Source of the DNA: Brevundimonas nasdae
GTDB lineage: Bacteria > Pseudomonadota > Alphaproteobacteria > Caulobacterales > Caulobacteraceae
Assembly (NCBI RefSeq): GCF_016654005.1
Contig: NZ_JAEPWN010000001.1
Coordinates: 372,001-436,000 of the forward strand
Length of the DNA: 64,000 bases
Reading direction: 5' to 3'
The stretch's first letter is position 1; each line of letters starts with the position of its first letter. The notes under the pieces were generated by a model. It did not search any database. It worked only from the letters and a program-made list of their open reading frames with translations, and was not told the origin of the DNA. This document shows, in pieces, positions 45,621 through 55,205 of this stretch. Position numbers and translations under genes: made by a program.

Positions 45621-46826
45621 ATGCGCGGGCTTAAGATTGCCGCCGTGTCCGTCTTGGCGACGGGCGCGCTTTATGGATGTTCCCCCAAGGCGGAGCAGCA
45701 AGGGCCAGGCGCCCCTCCAGTCACAGTGGCGACGCCCCTTCAGCAGAAGGTGGTGGACTGGGATGAATTCACCGGTCGTTTCGAGGCGGTTGAGGCCGTC
45801 GAGGTCCGCGCGCGCGTCGGCGGCTATGTGCAGGCGGTGCATTTCCGCGATGGCCAGATGGTCCAGAAGGGGCAACTGCTGTTCACCCTGGACCCGCGCC
45901 CGGCCCAGGCCGCCCTGGCCCAGGCTCAGGCCCAGGTCGCCCAGATGCAGTCGCAGCTGACCCTAGCCCGCGCCAACCTGGCCCGCAGCGAGACGCTGCT
46001 GGCCTCGCAGGCCGTGTCCAAGGCCGAGTACGACGCCAACAAGGCGGCGGTCGACGCCGCTCAGGCCAATCTGGCTGCGGCGAACGCGGCGACCCGCACG
46101 GCGCAACTGAACCTGGAATACACCCGCATCACCGCCCCGACCTCGGGCCGTGTGTCCGACCGTCGCGTCGATCCGGGCAACCTGGTCGCAGGCGGCTCCT
46201 CGGCGGGCGATGTTCTGACCACCATCATCTCGGGCGGTCCGATCCACTTCGTCTTTGACGGCTCGGAAGCGGTCCTGCTGAAGTATCTGCGTGAAGGCGC
46301 GTCCAATGAGGGCGCGACAGTCCGCATCCGCCTGCAGGACGAGAGCAGCTTCGGCCACACCGGCCGCCTGGACTTCTCGGACAACGCCGTGAACACGGCC
46401 TCGGGCGTCATCCGGCTGCGCGCCATCGTGCCGAACGGCGACGGTTTCCTGCGTCCGGGCATGTTCGGCCGGGCCCAGGTCGCGGGCGCTTCGTCCTATG
46501 ACGCCCTGCTGGTGCCGGATTCGGCCATCGGCACGGATCAGGCGCGCCGCACGGTCGCCGTGGTCGCCGCCGACGGCTCGGTCACGAACAAGGAGGTCCA
46601 GCTGGGCCCGATCGTTCAGGGACTGCGCGTCGTCAAGTCGGGCCTGGCCCCGACGGACCGCGTGATCATCGCCGGTCTGCAACGCGCCGCCCAGCCGGGC
46701 TCCAAGGTCACGGCCAAAGATGGCCGCATCGCCCCTGTGGCTGAAAAGCCCGCCGTCGTTCCCGTCACCCAAGCGGCCCCGGCCTCCAGCGCCTCGTTCG
46801 CCAACAGCCTGTCCACCGGCGACTAA
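45621..46826 (+). CDS. RND efflux periplasmic adaptor (AcrA/MexA family)
   Basis: A 401-residue membrane fusion lipoprotein (lipobox YGC, Cys20). It has barrel-sandwich/lipoyl halves (VEVRARVGGYVQAV; LEYTRITAPTSGRV), a long coiled coil (about 90-160) and a beta barrel. It links the inner-membrane pump to the outer-membrane channel. AGGGAG precedes ATG 45621. First gene of the three-gene pump operon, 3 bp from the permease. Confidence 0.93.
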   Translation: MRGLKIAAVSVLATGALYGCSPKAEQQGPGAPPVTVATPLQQKVVDWDEFTGRFEAVEAVEVRARVGGYVQAVHFRDGQMVQKGQLLFTLDPRPAQAALAQAQAQVAQMQSQLTLARANLARSETLLASQAVSKAEYDANKAAVDAAQANLAAANAATRTAQLNLEYTRITAPTSGRVSDRRVDPGNLVAGGSSAGDVLTTIISGGPIHFVFDGSEAVLLKYLREGASNEGATVRIRLQDESSFGHTGRLDFSDNAVNTASGVIRLRAIVPNGDGFLRPGMFGRAQVAGASSYDALLVPDSAIGTDQARRTVAVVAADGSVTNKEVQLGPIVQGLRVVKSGLAPTDRVIIAGLQRAAQPGSKVTAKDGRIAPVAEKPAVVPVTQAAPASSASFANSLSTGD

Positions 46827-46829
46827 GCC

Positions 46830-49800
46830 ATGAACATATCCCGCTTCTTCATCGACCGGCCGATATTCGCGGCCGTGATCGCGGTGGTGATCTCCATCAT
46901 CGGCATATTCGCCTATCCGCTTCTGCCGCTGTCGCAGTATCCGGAGATCGCGCCGCCGACGATCACCATCAACGCCGCCTATCCTGGCGCCTCGGCCGAG
47001 ACCCTGGCCGAGACCGTCGCTGCTCCCATCGAGCAGGAGGTGAACGGCGTCGAGAAAATGCTCTACATCACCTCCTCGTCCACATCGGACGGGTCGGTGG
47101 CCATCACCGTCACCTTCCAGCCCGGCACGGACCTCGACGCCGCGCAGGTGCTGGTCCAGAACCGGGTCGCCCTGGCTGAGCCGCGCCTGCCTGACGCGGT
47201 TCGCCAGACCGGCATCGTGGTCAACAAGGCCGAGAGCGGCTTCCTGATGATCCTGGGGCTGACCTCGCCCGACGGCACGCTGGATAACGACTACGTCGGC
47301 AACTACGCCAACTCGACGCTGCGGGACCGCCTGCTGCGCCTTGAAGGCGTGGGCGCTGTCCAGGTGTTCGGCGGCGGCAACTATTCGATGCGCATCTGGA
47401 TCGATCCGGCCAAGGCGGCCGAGCGCGGTCTGACCGGCCCCGACATCGTCGCCGCCCTTCGCGCCCAGAACGTCCAGGCGGCCGCCGGCTCCATCGGCCA
47501 GCCGCCGTTCCCGACCAACGCCGCAGCCTTCCAGCTGCCGGTGCAGGTTCAGGGTCGTCTGACCGATCCCGACCAGTTCGCCAATGTCGTCCTGAAGACG
47601 GACGCCGAAGGTCGCGTGACCTATCTGCGTGACGTCGCCCGCATCGAGCTGGGCGCCCAGGACTACGGCATTCGCGGCTTCTTCGACGGCAAGCGCGGCG
47701 TTGGTCTGGCCATCGTCCAGCAACCCGGCGCCAACGCGCTGGGCACCGCCGACCGGGTGCTGAAGGAAGTCGAAGCGATCAAGAAAGACCTGCCTGCGGG
47801 CATGGACGTCTCGATCCCCTACAACCCGACTGAGTTCGTGGCTGCGTCGGTGGAGTCGGTTGAACACACCCTGTTCGAAGCCGTCATCCTGGTCGTCATC
47901 GTCATCATGGTCTTCCTTCAGACCTGGCGCGCGGCGATCATTCCCATCATCGCCATTCCCGTCGCTCTGGTCGGCACCTTCGCGGTGCAGCTGGCGCTGG
48001 GTTATTCGATCAACTCCCTGTCGCTGTTCGCCCTGGTTCTAGCCGTGGGGATCGTGGTCGATGACGCCATCGTCGTCGTTGAAAACGTGGAGCGGGCGAT
48101 CCGGGAGGGGCTGACGCCCAAGGAAGCCGCCTATCGCTCCATGAAGGAAGTGTCGGGCGCCCTGATCGCCATCGGTCTGGTGCTGATCTCGGTGTTCATC
48201 CCGACCATGTTCGTTCCGGGCATTCCGGGCATCTTCTATCGCCAGTTCGCGGTGGTCATCGCCTCGGCCTCGGTCATTTCGCTGTTCGTGTCTCTGACGC
48301 TGTCGCCGGCCCTGGCCGCCCTGCTGTTGAAGCCGCACGTCGAGCATGACGAACACGCCCGCAAGCCGGGTCTGTGGGGCTCGGTCATGTATTACGGCGG
48401 CTGGGCCGGTCGTAAGTTCAACGAGGGCTTCGACTGGCTGTCGGACCGCTATGGCCGTCTGACTGCGCGCCTGGTGCGCACGGTCGGTCTGGTTCTGATC
48501 GTCTATGCCGGTCTGCTGGGCCTGACCGCCTGGCGTCTGGTCGACACGCCCTCGGGCTTCATTCCCGAGCAGGATCAGGGCTTCCTGATCGGCGTCATCC
48601 AACTGCCCGCCGGCGCTTCGCTGGACCGTACTGAAGCCGTGATGACCCGCGCCAGCGACATCATCCGCGGCACCAAGGGCGTAAATGGCGCCATCGCCTT
48701 CGCAGGCCTTGACGGCTCCAGCTTCTCGTTCGGCTCCAACGCCGCGACCATCTTCGTTCGTCTTGATCCGTTCGCGGATCGTACGAAGGAGCAGGCCGCG
48801 ACCGCCCTGGCCGGCGCCATCACCCAGGCCACCGGTTCGATCGAGGACGCGCAGATCTTCGTCATCGCGCCCCCGGCCGTTCAGGGCCTGGGCAACGGCA
48901 ACGGCTTCACCATGATGATCCAGGACACCTCGGGCGCGGGATACCGCGCGCTTGAGGGCGCCACCTTCGCCATGATGGGCGCCGCCGCGCAGAAGCCGAC
49001 CGAAGTGAACCAGGTCTTCTCGACCTACAACACCGGTTCGCCCCGGATCACCGCCGACGTCGATCGTGACAAGGCGTTGATGATGGGCGTGCAGCCTGGC
49101 GACGTCTTCAACACCCTGGGCGTCTATCTGGGTTCGTCCTACGTCAACGACTTCAACATGCTGGGCCGCACCTTCCGGGTGACCGCGCAGGCTGAGCCTC
49201 AGTACCGCGACGACATCGCCGACATCGCCAACCTGAAGACCCGGTCTTCCTCGGGGGCGATGGTGCCGATCGGATCCGTGGCCAATCTGGTCAATGATTC
49301 CGGTCCGTCGCGGATCGTGCGCTACAACCTGTACCCGGCCTCCGAGCTTCAGGGTAATGGCGCGGCAGGCGTGTCGTCCGGCCAGGCGCTGGCGATCATG
49401 GAGCAGATGGCGGCTCAAACGCTGCCGCAGGGCTTCACCTACGAATGGACCGGCCTGGCCTACCAACAGAAGGCCGCGGGTTCGGGCGCGACTGTCATCT
49501 TCCTGATGGCTGTGGTGTTCGTCTTCCTGGTGCTGGCGGCTCAGTATGAAGCCTTCACCATGCCGCTGGCGGTCATTCTGATCGTGCCGATGTGTCTGCT
49601 CGCAGCCATCATCGGGGTGAACCTGAGAGGCCTGGACAACAACATCCTGGTCCAGATCGGTCTGGTGGTTCTGATCGCGCTTGCGGCCAAGAACGCCATC
49701 CTGATCGTCGAGTTCGCCAAGCAGGCGGAAGAGGAAGACGGCATGAACCGCTTCGATGCGGCCGTGCACGCCGCCCGCAGCCGTCTGCGCCCGATCCTGA

Positions 49801-50090
49801 TGACCTCGTTCGCCTTCATCCTTGGCGTCGTGCCGCTGATGCTGGCGACGGGTCCGGGGGCCGAGATGCGGCAATCGCTGGGCACGTCCGTCTTCTCGGG
49901 CATGCTCGGGGTGACCTTCTTCGGTCTGATCTTCACGCCGGTCTTCTATGTCGTCACGCGGTGGCTCTCTGCCAAACTGCCGCAGTCCCACAAGCCGACG
50001 CCGACCAAGACCGTCCAGTATGACGAACCATCCAGCCTGACCGACCCTGACGCGCCTGCGCCCGTCACCGGCCGGGGAGGGGATCACTGA
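46830..50090 (+). CDS. RND multidrug efflux permease (AcrB/MexB, HAE1 family)
   Basis: A 1086-residue proton-driven pump with twelve helices and two large periplasmic loops. The start is SRFFIDRPIFAAVIAVV; the proton relay Asp pair is in AVGIVVDDAIVVVENVER (helix 4); the matching Lys is in IALAAKNAILIVEFAK (helix 10). The GFIPEQDQGFL segment is also typical. It exports drugs from the periplasm and inner membrane. Its end overlaps the channel gene by TGATG. Substrates cannot be predicted. Confidence 0.96.
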   Translation: MNISRFFIDRPIFAAVIAVVISIIGIFAYPLLPLSQYPEIAPPTITINAAYPGASAETLAETVAAPIEQEVNGVEKMLYITSSSTSDGSVAITVTFQPGTDLDAAQVLVQNRVALAEPRLPDAVRQTGIVVNKAESGFLMILGLTSPDGTLDNDYVGNYANSTLRDRLLRLEGVGAVQVFGGGNYSMRIWIDPAKAAERGLTGPDIVAALRAQNVQAAAGSIGQPPFPTNAAAFQLPVQVQGRLTDPDQFANVVLKTDAEGRVTYLRDVARIELGAQDYGIRGFFDGKRGVGLAIVQQPGANALGTADRVLKEVEAIKKDLPAGMDVSIPYNPTEFVAASVESVEHTLFEAVILVVIVIMVFLQTWRAAIIPIIAIPVALVGTFAVQLALGYSINSLSLFALVLAVGIVVDDAIVVVENVERAIREGLTPKEAAYRSMKEVSGALIAIGLVLISVFIPTMFVPGIPGIFYRQFAVVIASASVISLFVSLTLSPALAALLLKPHVEHDEHARKPGLWGSVMYYGGWAGRKFNEGFDWLSDRYGRLTARLVRTVGLVLIVYAGLLGLTAWRLVDTPSGFIPEQDQGFLIGVIQLPAGASLDRTEAVMTRASDIIRGTKGVNGAIAFAGLDGSSFSFGSNAATIFVRLDPFADRTKEQAATALAGAITQATGSIEDAQIFVIAPPAVQGLGNGNGFTMMIQDTSGAGYRALEGATFAMMGAAAQKPTEVNQVFSTYNTGSPRITADVDRDKALMMGVQPGDVFNTLGVYLGSSYVNDFNMLGRTFRVTAQAEPQYRDDIADIANLKTRSSSGAMVPIGSVANLVNDSGPSRIVRYNLYPASELQGNGAAGVSSGQALAIMEQMAAQTLPQGFTYEWTGLAYQQKAAGSGATVIFLMAVVFVFLVLAAQYEAFTMPLAVILIVPMCLLAAIIGVNLRGLDNNILVQIGLVVLIALAAKNAILIVEFAKQAEEEDGMNRFDAAVHAARSRLRPILMTSFAFILGVVPLMLATGPGAEMRQSLGTSVFSGMLGVTFFGLIFTPVFYVVTRWLSAKLPQSHKPTPTKTVQYDEPSSLTDPDAPAPVTGRGGDH

Positions 50091-51523
50091 TGACCCGCAA
50101 CAAGACCCTCTCGTTCCTGACCGCCGCAGCCGCCAGCGCCCTTCTTGCAGCCTGCGCGATCGGGCCAAAGGCGCCGGTCGCCGACCTGCCCATCACGGGC
50201 GCAGGCGCCTTCGTCGGCTCGACCAGCCCCACCGTCTCGACCGCTCAGGCGCGCGACGACTGGTGGCGACTGTACGATGACCCGACGCTGGACGGCCTGA
50301 TCCGTCAGGCCTTCGCCGAGAACCACCAGCTGGAGGCCGCCTTCGCCAACCTGCGCGCGGTTCGGGCGTCGCTGTCGGAGGCCCGCGTGGGCCGCTTCCC
50401 GACCACGACGACCAGCGCCCAGGTTCAGCGCAGCCGCGCCTCGGCCGCCACGGTCGTCGGTCTGCCCGACGGGCAGAAGGCGCCGGAGATCGACACCTAT
50501 GATGCGGGCCTTTCAGCCAGCTACGAAGTCGATCTGTTCGGACGCGTGGAATCGACTGTCCGCGCCGCCCGCGCCGACGCCCGCGCGGCCGAAGCCGCCC
50601 TGGCCGCGGTTCAGGTGACGGTGGCCGCCGAAACCGCACGGGCCTATGCCGACACCTGCTCGGCCAACGCCCAGATCGCGGTGGCGGAGCGGACGTTGGA
50701 GCTGCAGCGCAACACCGGCAGCCTGACCCAGACGCTGCTGGATTCAGGCGCTGGCACGGGTCTGGACGTGGCCCGCGCCCGTGCAGCCGTGGCCCAGACC
50801 GCGGCGACCCTGCCGACCCTGCGTGCGGCGCGCGCCGAGGCTCTGTTCCGTCTGGCGACCCTGACCGGACGCACCCCGGCCGAGGTCGATCAGACCGCAG
50901 CCGCCTGCGTGCGTCCGCCCCAGCTGAACCAGGCCATCCCGGTCGGCGATGGCGCGGCCCTCTTGGCGCGTCGTCCCGACGTGCGTCAGGCCGAGGCCAA
51001 TCTGGCGGCCGCCGCCGCCCGCGTGAACGTGGCCACCGCCAACCTCTTCCCGCGCATCAGCCTGGGCGGATCGTTCGGCTCCACGGCGCTGGAATCCAAC
51101 GGGCTGGGCGACAGCCAGAACTATCGCTTCAGCTTCGGCCCGCTGATCAGCTGGTCGTTCCCTAACGTGTTCGCGGCCCGCGCCCAGATCAAGGCGGCTG
51201 ACGCCCGTTCGGATGCGGCCCTGGCCACCTTCGACCAGACGGTCCTGACGGCCCTGCAGGAGACGGAAACGGCGCTGAGCAACTACGCCAACGAACTGGA
51301 CCGCCGTGCGGCCCTGACCGAGGCGCGTGACCAGGCGGCCCGCGCCGCCGCCCTGTCGCAACAACGGTTCAACGCCGGCGCCGACAACTTCCTGACGGTG
51401 CTGGACGCCCAGCGCACCCAGGCCGCCGCCGACGCTGCTCTTGCTCAGTCGGACGCCCTGGTGACCACCTACCAGATCGCCCTGTTCAAGGCGCTGGCTG
51501 GCGGTTGGCAGGCCGAGAGCTGA
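50090..51523 (+). CDS. Outer-membrane efflux channel lipoprotein (NodT/OprM family)
   Basis: A 477-residue TolC-fold lipoprotein: lipobox LLAAC (Cys22), two internally repeated halves of helical hairpins and short barrel strands (DDWWRLYDDPTLDGLIRQAF; RRPDVRQAEANLAAAAARVN; the repeat QQRFNAGADNFLTVLDAQR). It forms the channel of the RND pump and is the only outer-membrane efflux gene here, so it may also serve the neighbouring EmrAB pump. It is last in the operon, with a terminator 47 bp downstream. Confidence 0.93.
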   Translation: MTRNKTLSFLTAAAASALLAACAIGPKAPVADLPITGAGAFVGSTSPTVSTAQARDDWWRLYDDPTLDGLIRQAFAENHQLEAAFANLRAVRASLSEARVGRFPTTTTSAQVQRSRASAATVVGLPDGQKAPEIDTYDAGLSASYEVDLFGRVESTVRAARADARAAEAALAAVQVTVAAETARAYADTCSANAQIAVAERTLELQRNTGSLTQTLLDSGAGTGLDVARARAAVAQTAATLPTLRAARAEALFRLATLTGRTPAEVDQTAAACVRPPQLNQAIPVGDGAALLARRPDVRQAEANLAAAAARVNVATANLFPRISLGGSFGSTALESNGLGDSQNYRFSFGPLISWSFPNVFAARAQIKAADARSDAALATFDQTVLTALQETETALSNYANELDRRAALTEARDQAARAAALSQQRFNAGADNFLTVLDAQRTQAAADAALAQSDALVTTYQIALFKALAGGWQAES

Positions 51524-51570
51524 GATCAGCCTTGCCGGTCGTCTTTTAGGGGACGGTTCTGGAAACAAAC

Positions 51571-51607
51571 AAAGGGCGGCTCTTAGACGAGCCGCCCTTT
51601 TCTTTTT
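51571..51607. terminator. Terminator between the RND and Emr operons
   Basis: AAAGGGCGGCTC (51571-51582) pairs with GAGCCGCCCTTT (51589-51600) with loop TTAGAC, then TCTTTTT. It serves the RND operon and is symmetric enough to act on the convergent emrA side too. Confidence 0.88.
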
Positions 51608-51638
51608 GCGCGCTGCAACGGACGGGGGGAGGGGCGGA

Positions 51639-52745
51639 TCACGCCCCCGTATCGATCCGCGCCACGACCGACATGCCCGGCGCCAGACGTTGGGCGGCGT
51701 CCTGGCCGGGTTCGATGCGGATGCGGACGGGGATGCGCTGGGCGACCTTGGTGAAGTTGCCGGTGGCGTTGTCGGGGCGGATGACGCTGAACTCGCTGCC
51801 GGCGGCGGGGGCGATGCGTTCGACACGGCCGCGCAGGGCCTGACCGCCCAGGGCGTCCACCTTCAGCTCGACCGGCTGGCCGACGCGGATGTTCCGCATC
51901 TGCGTCTCTTTCATATTGGCCGTGACCCAGATGGTGTCGGGCACCAGACCCATCAGCTGGGTGCCCGCGGTGACATACTGGCCCTGGCGCACGCCCACCT
52001 CGCCCAGACGGCCCGCGCGGGGAGCGACGATGCGGGTGTTGGCCAGATCGATCTGAGCCAGACGCACGGCGGCGCGGGCGTTCTCGACCTGGGCGGCCAG
52101 ACTGTCGCGGCTGACCACGGCGGACTCCACGCTGGTTTCGGCGATGCCGCGTTGGGCGCGGGCCTGGGCGACCTGGGCCTGGGCGCTGCGTAAGGCGGCC
52201 TCGGCGACATCGACATTGGCCTGGGACACCCAGCCGCCAGCCTTCAGGGTTCGGGCGCGGTTGGCGTCGGCCTGGGCCTTGGCCAGATTGGCCTCTGCGC
52301 CTGCGATGGTGGCGGCGTATTGGGCGACCGAGCCGCGGGCCGAGGCCTGTGACTGGGCCGAGTTGGCCAGCGCGGCCTCTGCGGCGTGCAGGGTGGCGGT
52401 CGCCTGTTCGACCCGCTGGCTGTAGGTGCGGTCATCGACCTGGGCCAGCAACTGACCAGCCTGGACGGTCTGGAAATCCTTGACCGGCACATCGACCACA
52501 TAGCCGCTGACCTGGGGGCTGATCAGGGTGACCTGGCCGCGCACATAGGCGTTGTCCGTGCGCTGGACATGGCCGGTGAAGGGCGGAAGCTGCCAGGCGA
52601 ACAGCACGACCAGCACGCCCAGGGCGGCGACGCAGGCGGCGACCACGGTCCACAGCACGCGCTTCTTCGGCTCAGGCGGCGGGGCGGCCGGAGGGGCTTG
52701 CGGTGCGGGTGCTGCGGCGGGGGCGGCGGGGGCGGTGTCGGTCAT
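51639..52745 (-). CDS. emrA: EmrA/HlyD-type membrane fusion protein
   Basis: A 368-residue adaptor with one N-terminal membrane helix (about 33-52), preceded by a Pro/Ala-rich cytoplasmic tail. The lipoyl half-motifs are NAYVRGQVTLISPQVSGYV and IDLANTRIVAPRAGRL; a coiled coil spans about 100-200. It works with the EmrB-type carrier to pass drugs to an outer-membrane channel. It starts 9 bp after emrB and converges on the RND operon. Confidence 0.92.
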   Translation of the reverse strand: MTDTAPAAPAAAPAPQAPPAAPPPEPKKRVLWTVVAACVAALGVLVVLFAWQLPPFTGHVQRTDNAYVRGQVTLISPQVSGYVVDVPVKDFQTVQAGQLLAQVDDRTYSQRVEQATATLHAAEAALANSAQSQASARGSVAQYAATIAGAEANLAKAQADANRARTLKAGGWVSQANVDVAEAALRSAQAQVAQARAQRGIAETSVESAVVSRDSLAAQVENARAAVRLAQIDLANTRIVAPRAGRLGEVGVRQGQYVTAGTQLMGLVPDTIWVTANMKETQMRNIRVGQPVELKVDALGGQALRGRVERIAPAAGSEFSVIRPDNATGNFTKVAQRIPVRIRIEPGQDAAQRLAPGMSVVARIDTGA

Positions 52746-52754
52746 GGGTCAGTC

Positions 52755-54452
52755 TCAATCGACGGCGGAGGCGACGGCGGAGGAATCGGGCGCCTGTTGG
52801 GCGGCGCGTTGGGCGTCTCGCTTGGCTTTCCAGCGGGGGCGCAGATGGGTGATGGTGACCCAAACGCAGCCGATCGCGGCCAGCATGGAGATGATCAGGA
52901 AGACGTCGTTATAGGCCAGGACATTGGCCTGCTGCGTCACCTGGCGGCTGAGCAGGGCGGCGCCTTCTGCATTCAACAGGGCGGGGTCGGTGATGGTGGA
53001 CGAATAGGCGCCCGACAGCTGGCGCAGGCGCAGGACCACCTGCGGGTCCATGCTGGTGATGTCGGCGGCCAGTTGGTTGGAGTGGAACTTCTCGCGGATG
53101 ATCTGCAGCGATCCGGTCAGGGCGCTGCCCGCCAGACCGCCCACGTTCTGCAGCACGCTGAACATGACGATGAAGCTGATCAGGTTCTGCTTGCCCTGGG
53201 TCAGCACCTTGACCACGCCCTGCATCAGGGCGGGGCCGATGAACATGGCCGAGGCGAAGGCGATCAGGGCCTGGCTGACATAAAGCTGGGCCGGGCGGGT
53301 CAGCAGGGTCGAGTGGCTGTCCATGAAGGCGCCGATGGCGATCAGGCCCAGAGCGATGGCGATGGGCTTGTTCAGCTTCTCCATGTTCAGGGTGAAGGCG
53401 CTGACGGCGGTGCCCGCGACCATGGCCGCCAGGATGACCCCGAACAGGCCCATCAACTGATCCGGCCCCAGGCCGACTACTGTCAAAAAGCCCACGGCGC
53501 CGGAGGTCTGTTCCGACAGCACCATGCGGATCAGCAGAATCGCCCCGAACAGCCGCAGCATGTCCGCGCCGGTCAGCCAGCGGATGTTGATCAGAGGATT
53601 GGCGCGGTTGTACTCGACCACAAAGGCGGCGGTCAGCAGGACGATGGCCCCGATCATGGCCCAGCCCAGCCACGGCGCCTCGGTCCACCAGACGATGCGG
53701 CCCAGGCCCAGCACGGCGCACAGCAGGGCCACCCCCGGCGCGAACAGGGCGAAGGTGACGAAGTCCAGCCGGTCGAAGACGCGCATCTTCTCGGACGGCG
53801 GCAGCTTGACCACCTGCACCGCGCCCCAGGCGATCAGGCACATGCCCAGTTCGTACAGATAGAAGGCGCGCCAATCGCCCAGTTGCAGCAGGCCGGGCAT
53901 GATCAGTCGGGCGATGGGCACGGCGAAACTGGTCAGGCCGATGCCGATGATCAGCCCCTTCAGCCGGTGCGCCGCCGGAAACGCCTGGATCAGATAGAGG
54001 AAGCCCAGGCTGCTGAGACCAGCCCCCGCCATGCCCGCAATGGCGCGCACCAGCAGGGTGGACTGATAGTTGTCGACGAACAGGTGGGCCGCGCACACCA
54101 GCACGAAGGCGCCCAGGAAGATCTGGGTGAACAGACGCAGGCCGTACTGCATGCGGAACTTGACCAGGATCAGGTTCATGCAGGCGTTGGTCATGACGAA
54201 GACGACCGGCAGCCAGGCGGCCTCGGTCACGGTGATGCCCAGCGAGCCTTGCAGATTCTGAACATTGGCTGTGATCGCGCCATTGCCCAGGCTGCCGACC
54301 GTGGCGACCATCAGACCGGTGACGGCGTACATGATCCGCGTGGGCCAGCTGTGGTCCGGGGTGGCGGGCGAGCCGGGCATCATCGGCCGCTCGTGCGGCT
54401 TCAGCGTCTCGACATACTGTTCCCAGGGCAGATGCCAGTTGTTGGGGGCCAT
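52755..54452 (-). CDS. emrB: EmrB-type MFS drug exporter (DHA2, 14 helices)
   Basis: A 565-residue DHA2-family proton-drug antiporter. Its helices are spread over the full length, with VTEAAWLPVVFVMTNACMNLI and the antiporter-like SLGFLYLIQAFPAAHRLKG region. It starts with ATG 54452, overlapping the TetR stop (TGATG), and is followed 9 bp later by emrA. The gene order tetR-emrB-emrA is the reverse of E. coli emrAB. Substrates are unknown. Confidence 0.92.
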   Translation of the reverse strand: MAPNNWHLPWEQYVETLKPHERPMMPGSPATPDHSWPTRIMYAVTGLMVATVGSLGNGAITANVQNLQGSLGITVTEAAWLPVVFVMTNACMNLILVKFRMQYGLRLFTQIFLGAFVLVCAAHLFVDNYQSTLLVRAIAGMAGAGLSSLGFLYLIQAFPAAHRLKGLIIGIGLTSFAVPIARLIMPGLLQLGDWRAFYLYELGMCLIAWGAVQVVKLPPSEKMRVFDRLDFVTFALFAPGVALLCAVLGLGRIVWWTEAPWLGWAMIGAIVLLTAAFVVEYNRANPLINIRWLTGADMLRLFGAILLIRMVLSEQTSGAVGFLTVVGLGPDQLMGLFGVILAAMVAGTAVSAFTLNMEKLNKPIAIALGLIAIGAFMDSHSTLLTRPAQLYVSQALIAFASAMFIGPALMQGVVKVLTQGKQNLISFIVMFSVLQNVGGLAGSALTGSLQIIREKFHSNQLAADITSMDPQVVLRLRQLSGAYSSTITDPALLNAEGAALLSRQVTQQANVLAYNDVFLIISMLAAIGCVWVTITHLRPRWKAKRDAQRAAQQAPDSSAVASAVD

Positions 54453-55003
54453 CAGCGCGCCTTCAACCCGTTCAGCACAATCAGGCGGGTGCGGGCCGAG
54501 ACCGCGCGGCGTTCAGCCTCGTCGGCGCCCTGAAAGCCTGAACCCAGCAGAGTGGCGATCAGACGCAAGTCCATCGGCCCCAGATCCTTCCGCACCAATC
54601 CCGCCGCCTGTGCGCGCGCCAGGGGCCCGGCGCCCGCCTCGGTCAAGCGTTGCCGCAATGGCGTAAGCGCGTCTGGCGAACGGACGTTCCGCAGAACATC
54701 CGACCAACCTGCATTGCGCATGACCAGATCGGCCAGCTCCTCGACAAACCAGAAGAAGACCTCGGGCGCTTCGCCTCGGGCGCGGGTGCGGGCGTCCAGG
54801 TCGTCGATCCCGTCGATCAGCACGGCCAGGGCCAGTTCGGTGCGGTCTGCGAAATGGCGGTAAAGGGTGCCGCGCCCGACGCCCGCCCGCTCTGCAATCA
54901 GATCCAGCGGCACATCCAGCCCCTGTTCGGACAGCAGTTCCCGCGCCGCCTTCAGCAGGGCGGCTCGGTTGTTGGCGGCGTCTTTTCGGATGGGGCGCGA
55001 CAT
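54452..55003 (-). CDS. TetR-family regulator of the EmrAB operon
   Basis: A 183-residue protein: HTH DAANNRAALLKAARELLSEQGLDVPLDLIAERAGVGRGTLYRHFADR, then a TetR_C-type ligand domain. ATG 55003 gives the normal start (SRPIRKD); the longer frame to 55093 crosses the operator. It is the first gene of its own operon, so it represses itself and the pump together. A palindrome lies 17 bp upstream. Confidence 0.88.
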   Translation of the reverse strand: MSRPIRKDAANNRAALLKAARELLSEQGLDVPLDLIAERAGVGRGTLYRHFADRTELALAVLIDGIDDLDARTRARGEAPEVFFWFVEELADLVMRNAGWSDVLRNVRSPDALTPLRQRLTEAGAGPLARAQAAGLVRKDLGPMDLRLIATLLGSGFQGADEAERRAVSARTRLIVLNGLKAR

Positions 55004-55019
55004 GGTGACGCGCTTAAGT

Positions 55020-55033
55020 GGACATCCGTGTCC
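55020..55033 (-). promoter_or_regulatory. Operator of the tetR-emrBA promoter
   Basis: GGACA-TCCG-TGTCC (55020-55033) is a perfect 5-bp inverted repeat. On the minus strand it lies between TTGCAA and ACTTAA (17-base spacing), a plausible -35/-10 pair, so TetR bound here would block RNA polymerase. Confidence 0.6.
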
Positions 55034-55060
55034 GTTTTGCAAGGGGCCATTTTGTGGCGC

Positions 55061-55205
55061 TCTCGCTCCCGCCGGGAGAGGGCTTGAGGACAAGGCGGCG
55101 CAGCCGTCGTTCCGGCCCGAAGGGTGAGGGACGACCGGGCCATCTGGCCCGTCAGCAGACCCTCATCCGGCCCTGCGGGCCGCCCTCTCCCACCGGGAGA
55201 AGGGG
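55061..55205. repeat. 149-bp-type intergenic repeat, copy B (inverted relative to copy A)
   Basis: Read on the minus strand this carries the same ordered blocks as 17223-17371: CTTCTCCC end, GGATGAGGG (minus strand at 55168-55160), TCCCTCACCCTT (55131-55120), GAACG-CGGCT, a GCCGCC stem and CTCAAGCCCTCTCCC. It fills the gap between the tetR-emr promoter and the acetyltransferase stop. No open frame is present. It is a small non-coding mobile or structural repeat. Confidence 0.75.
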
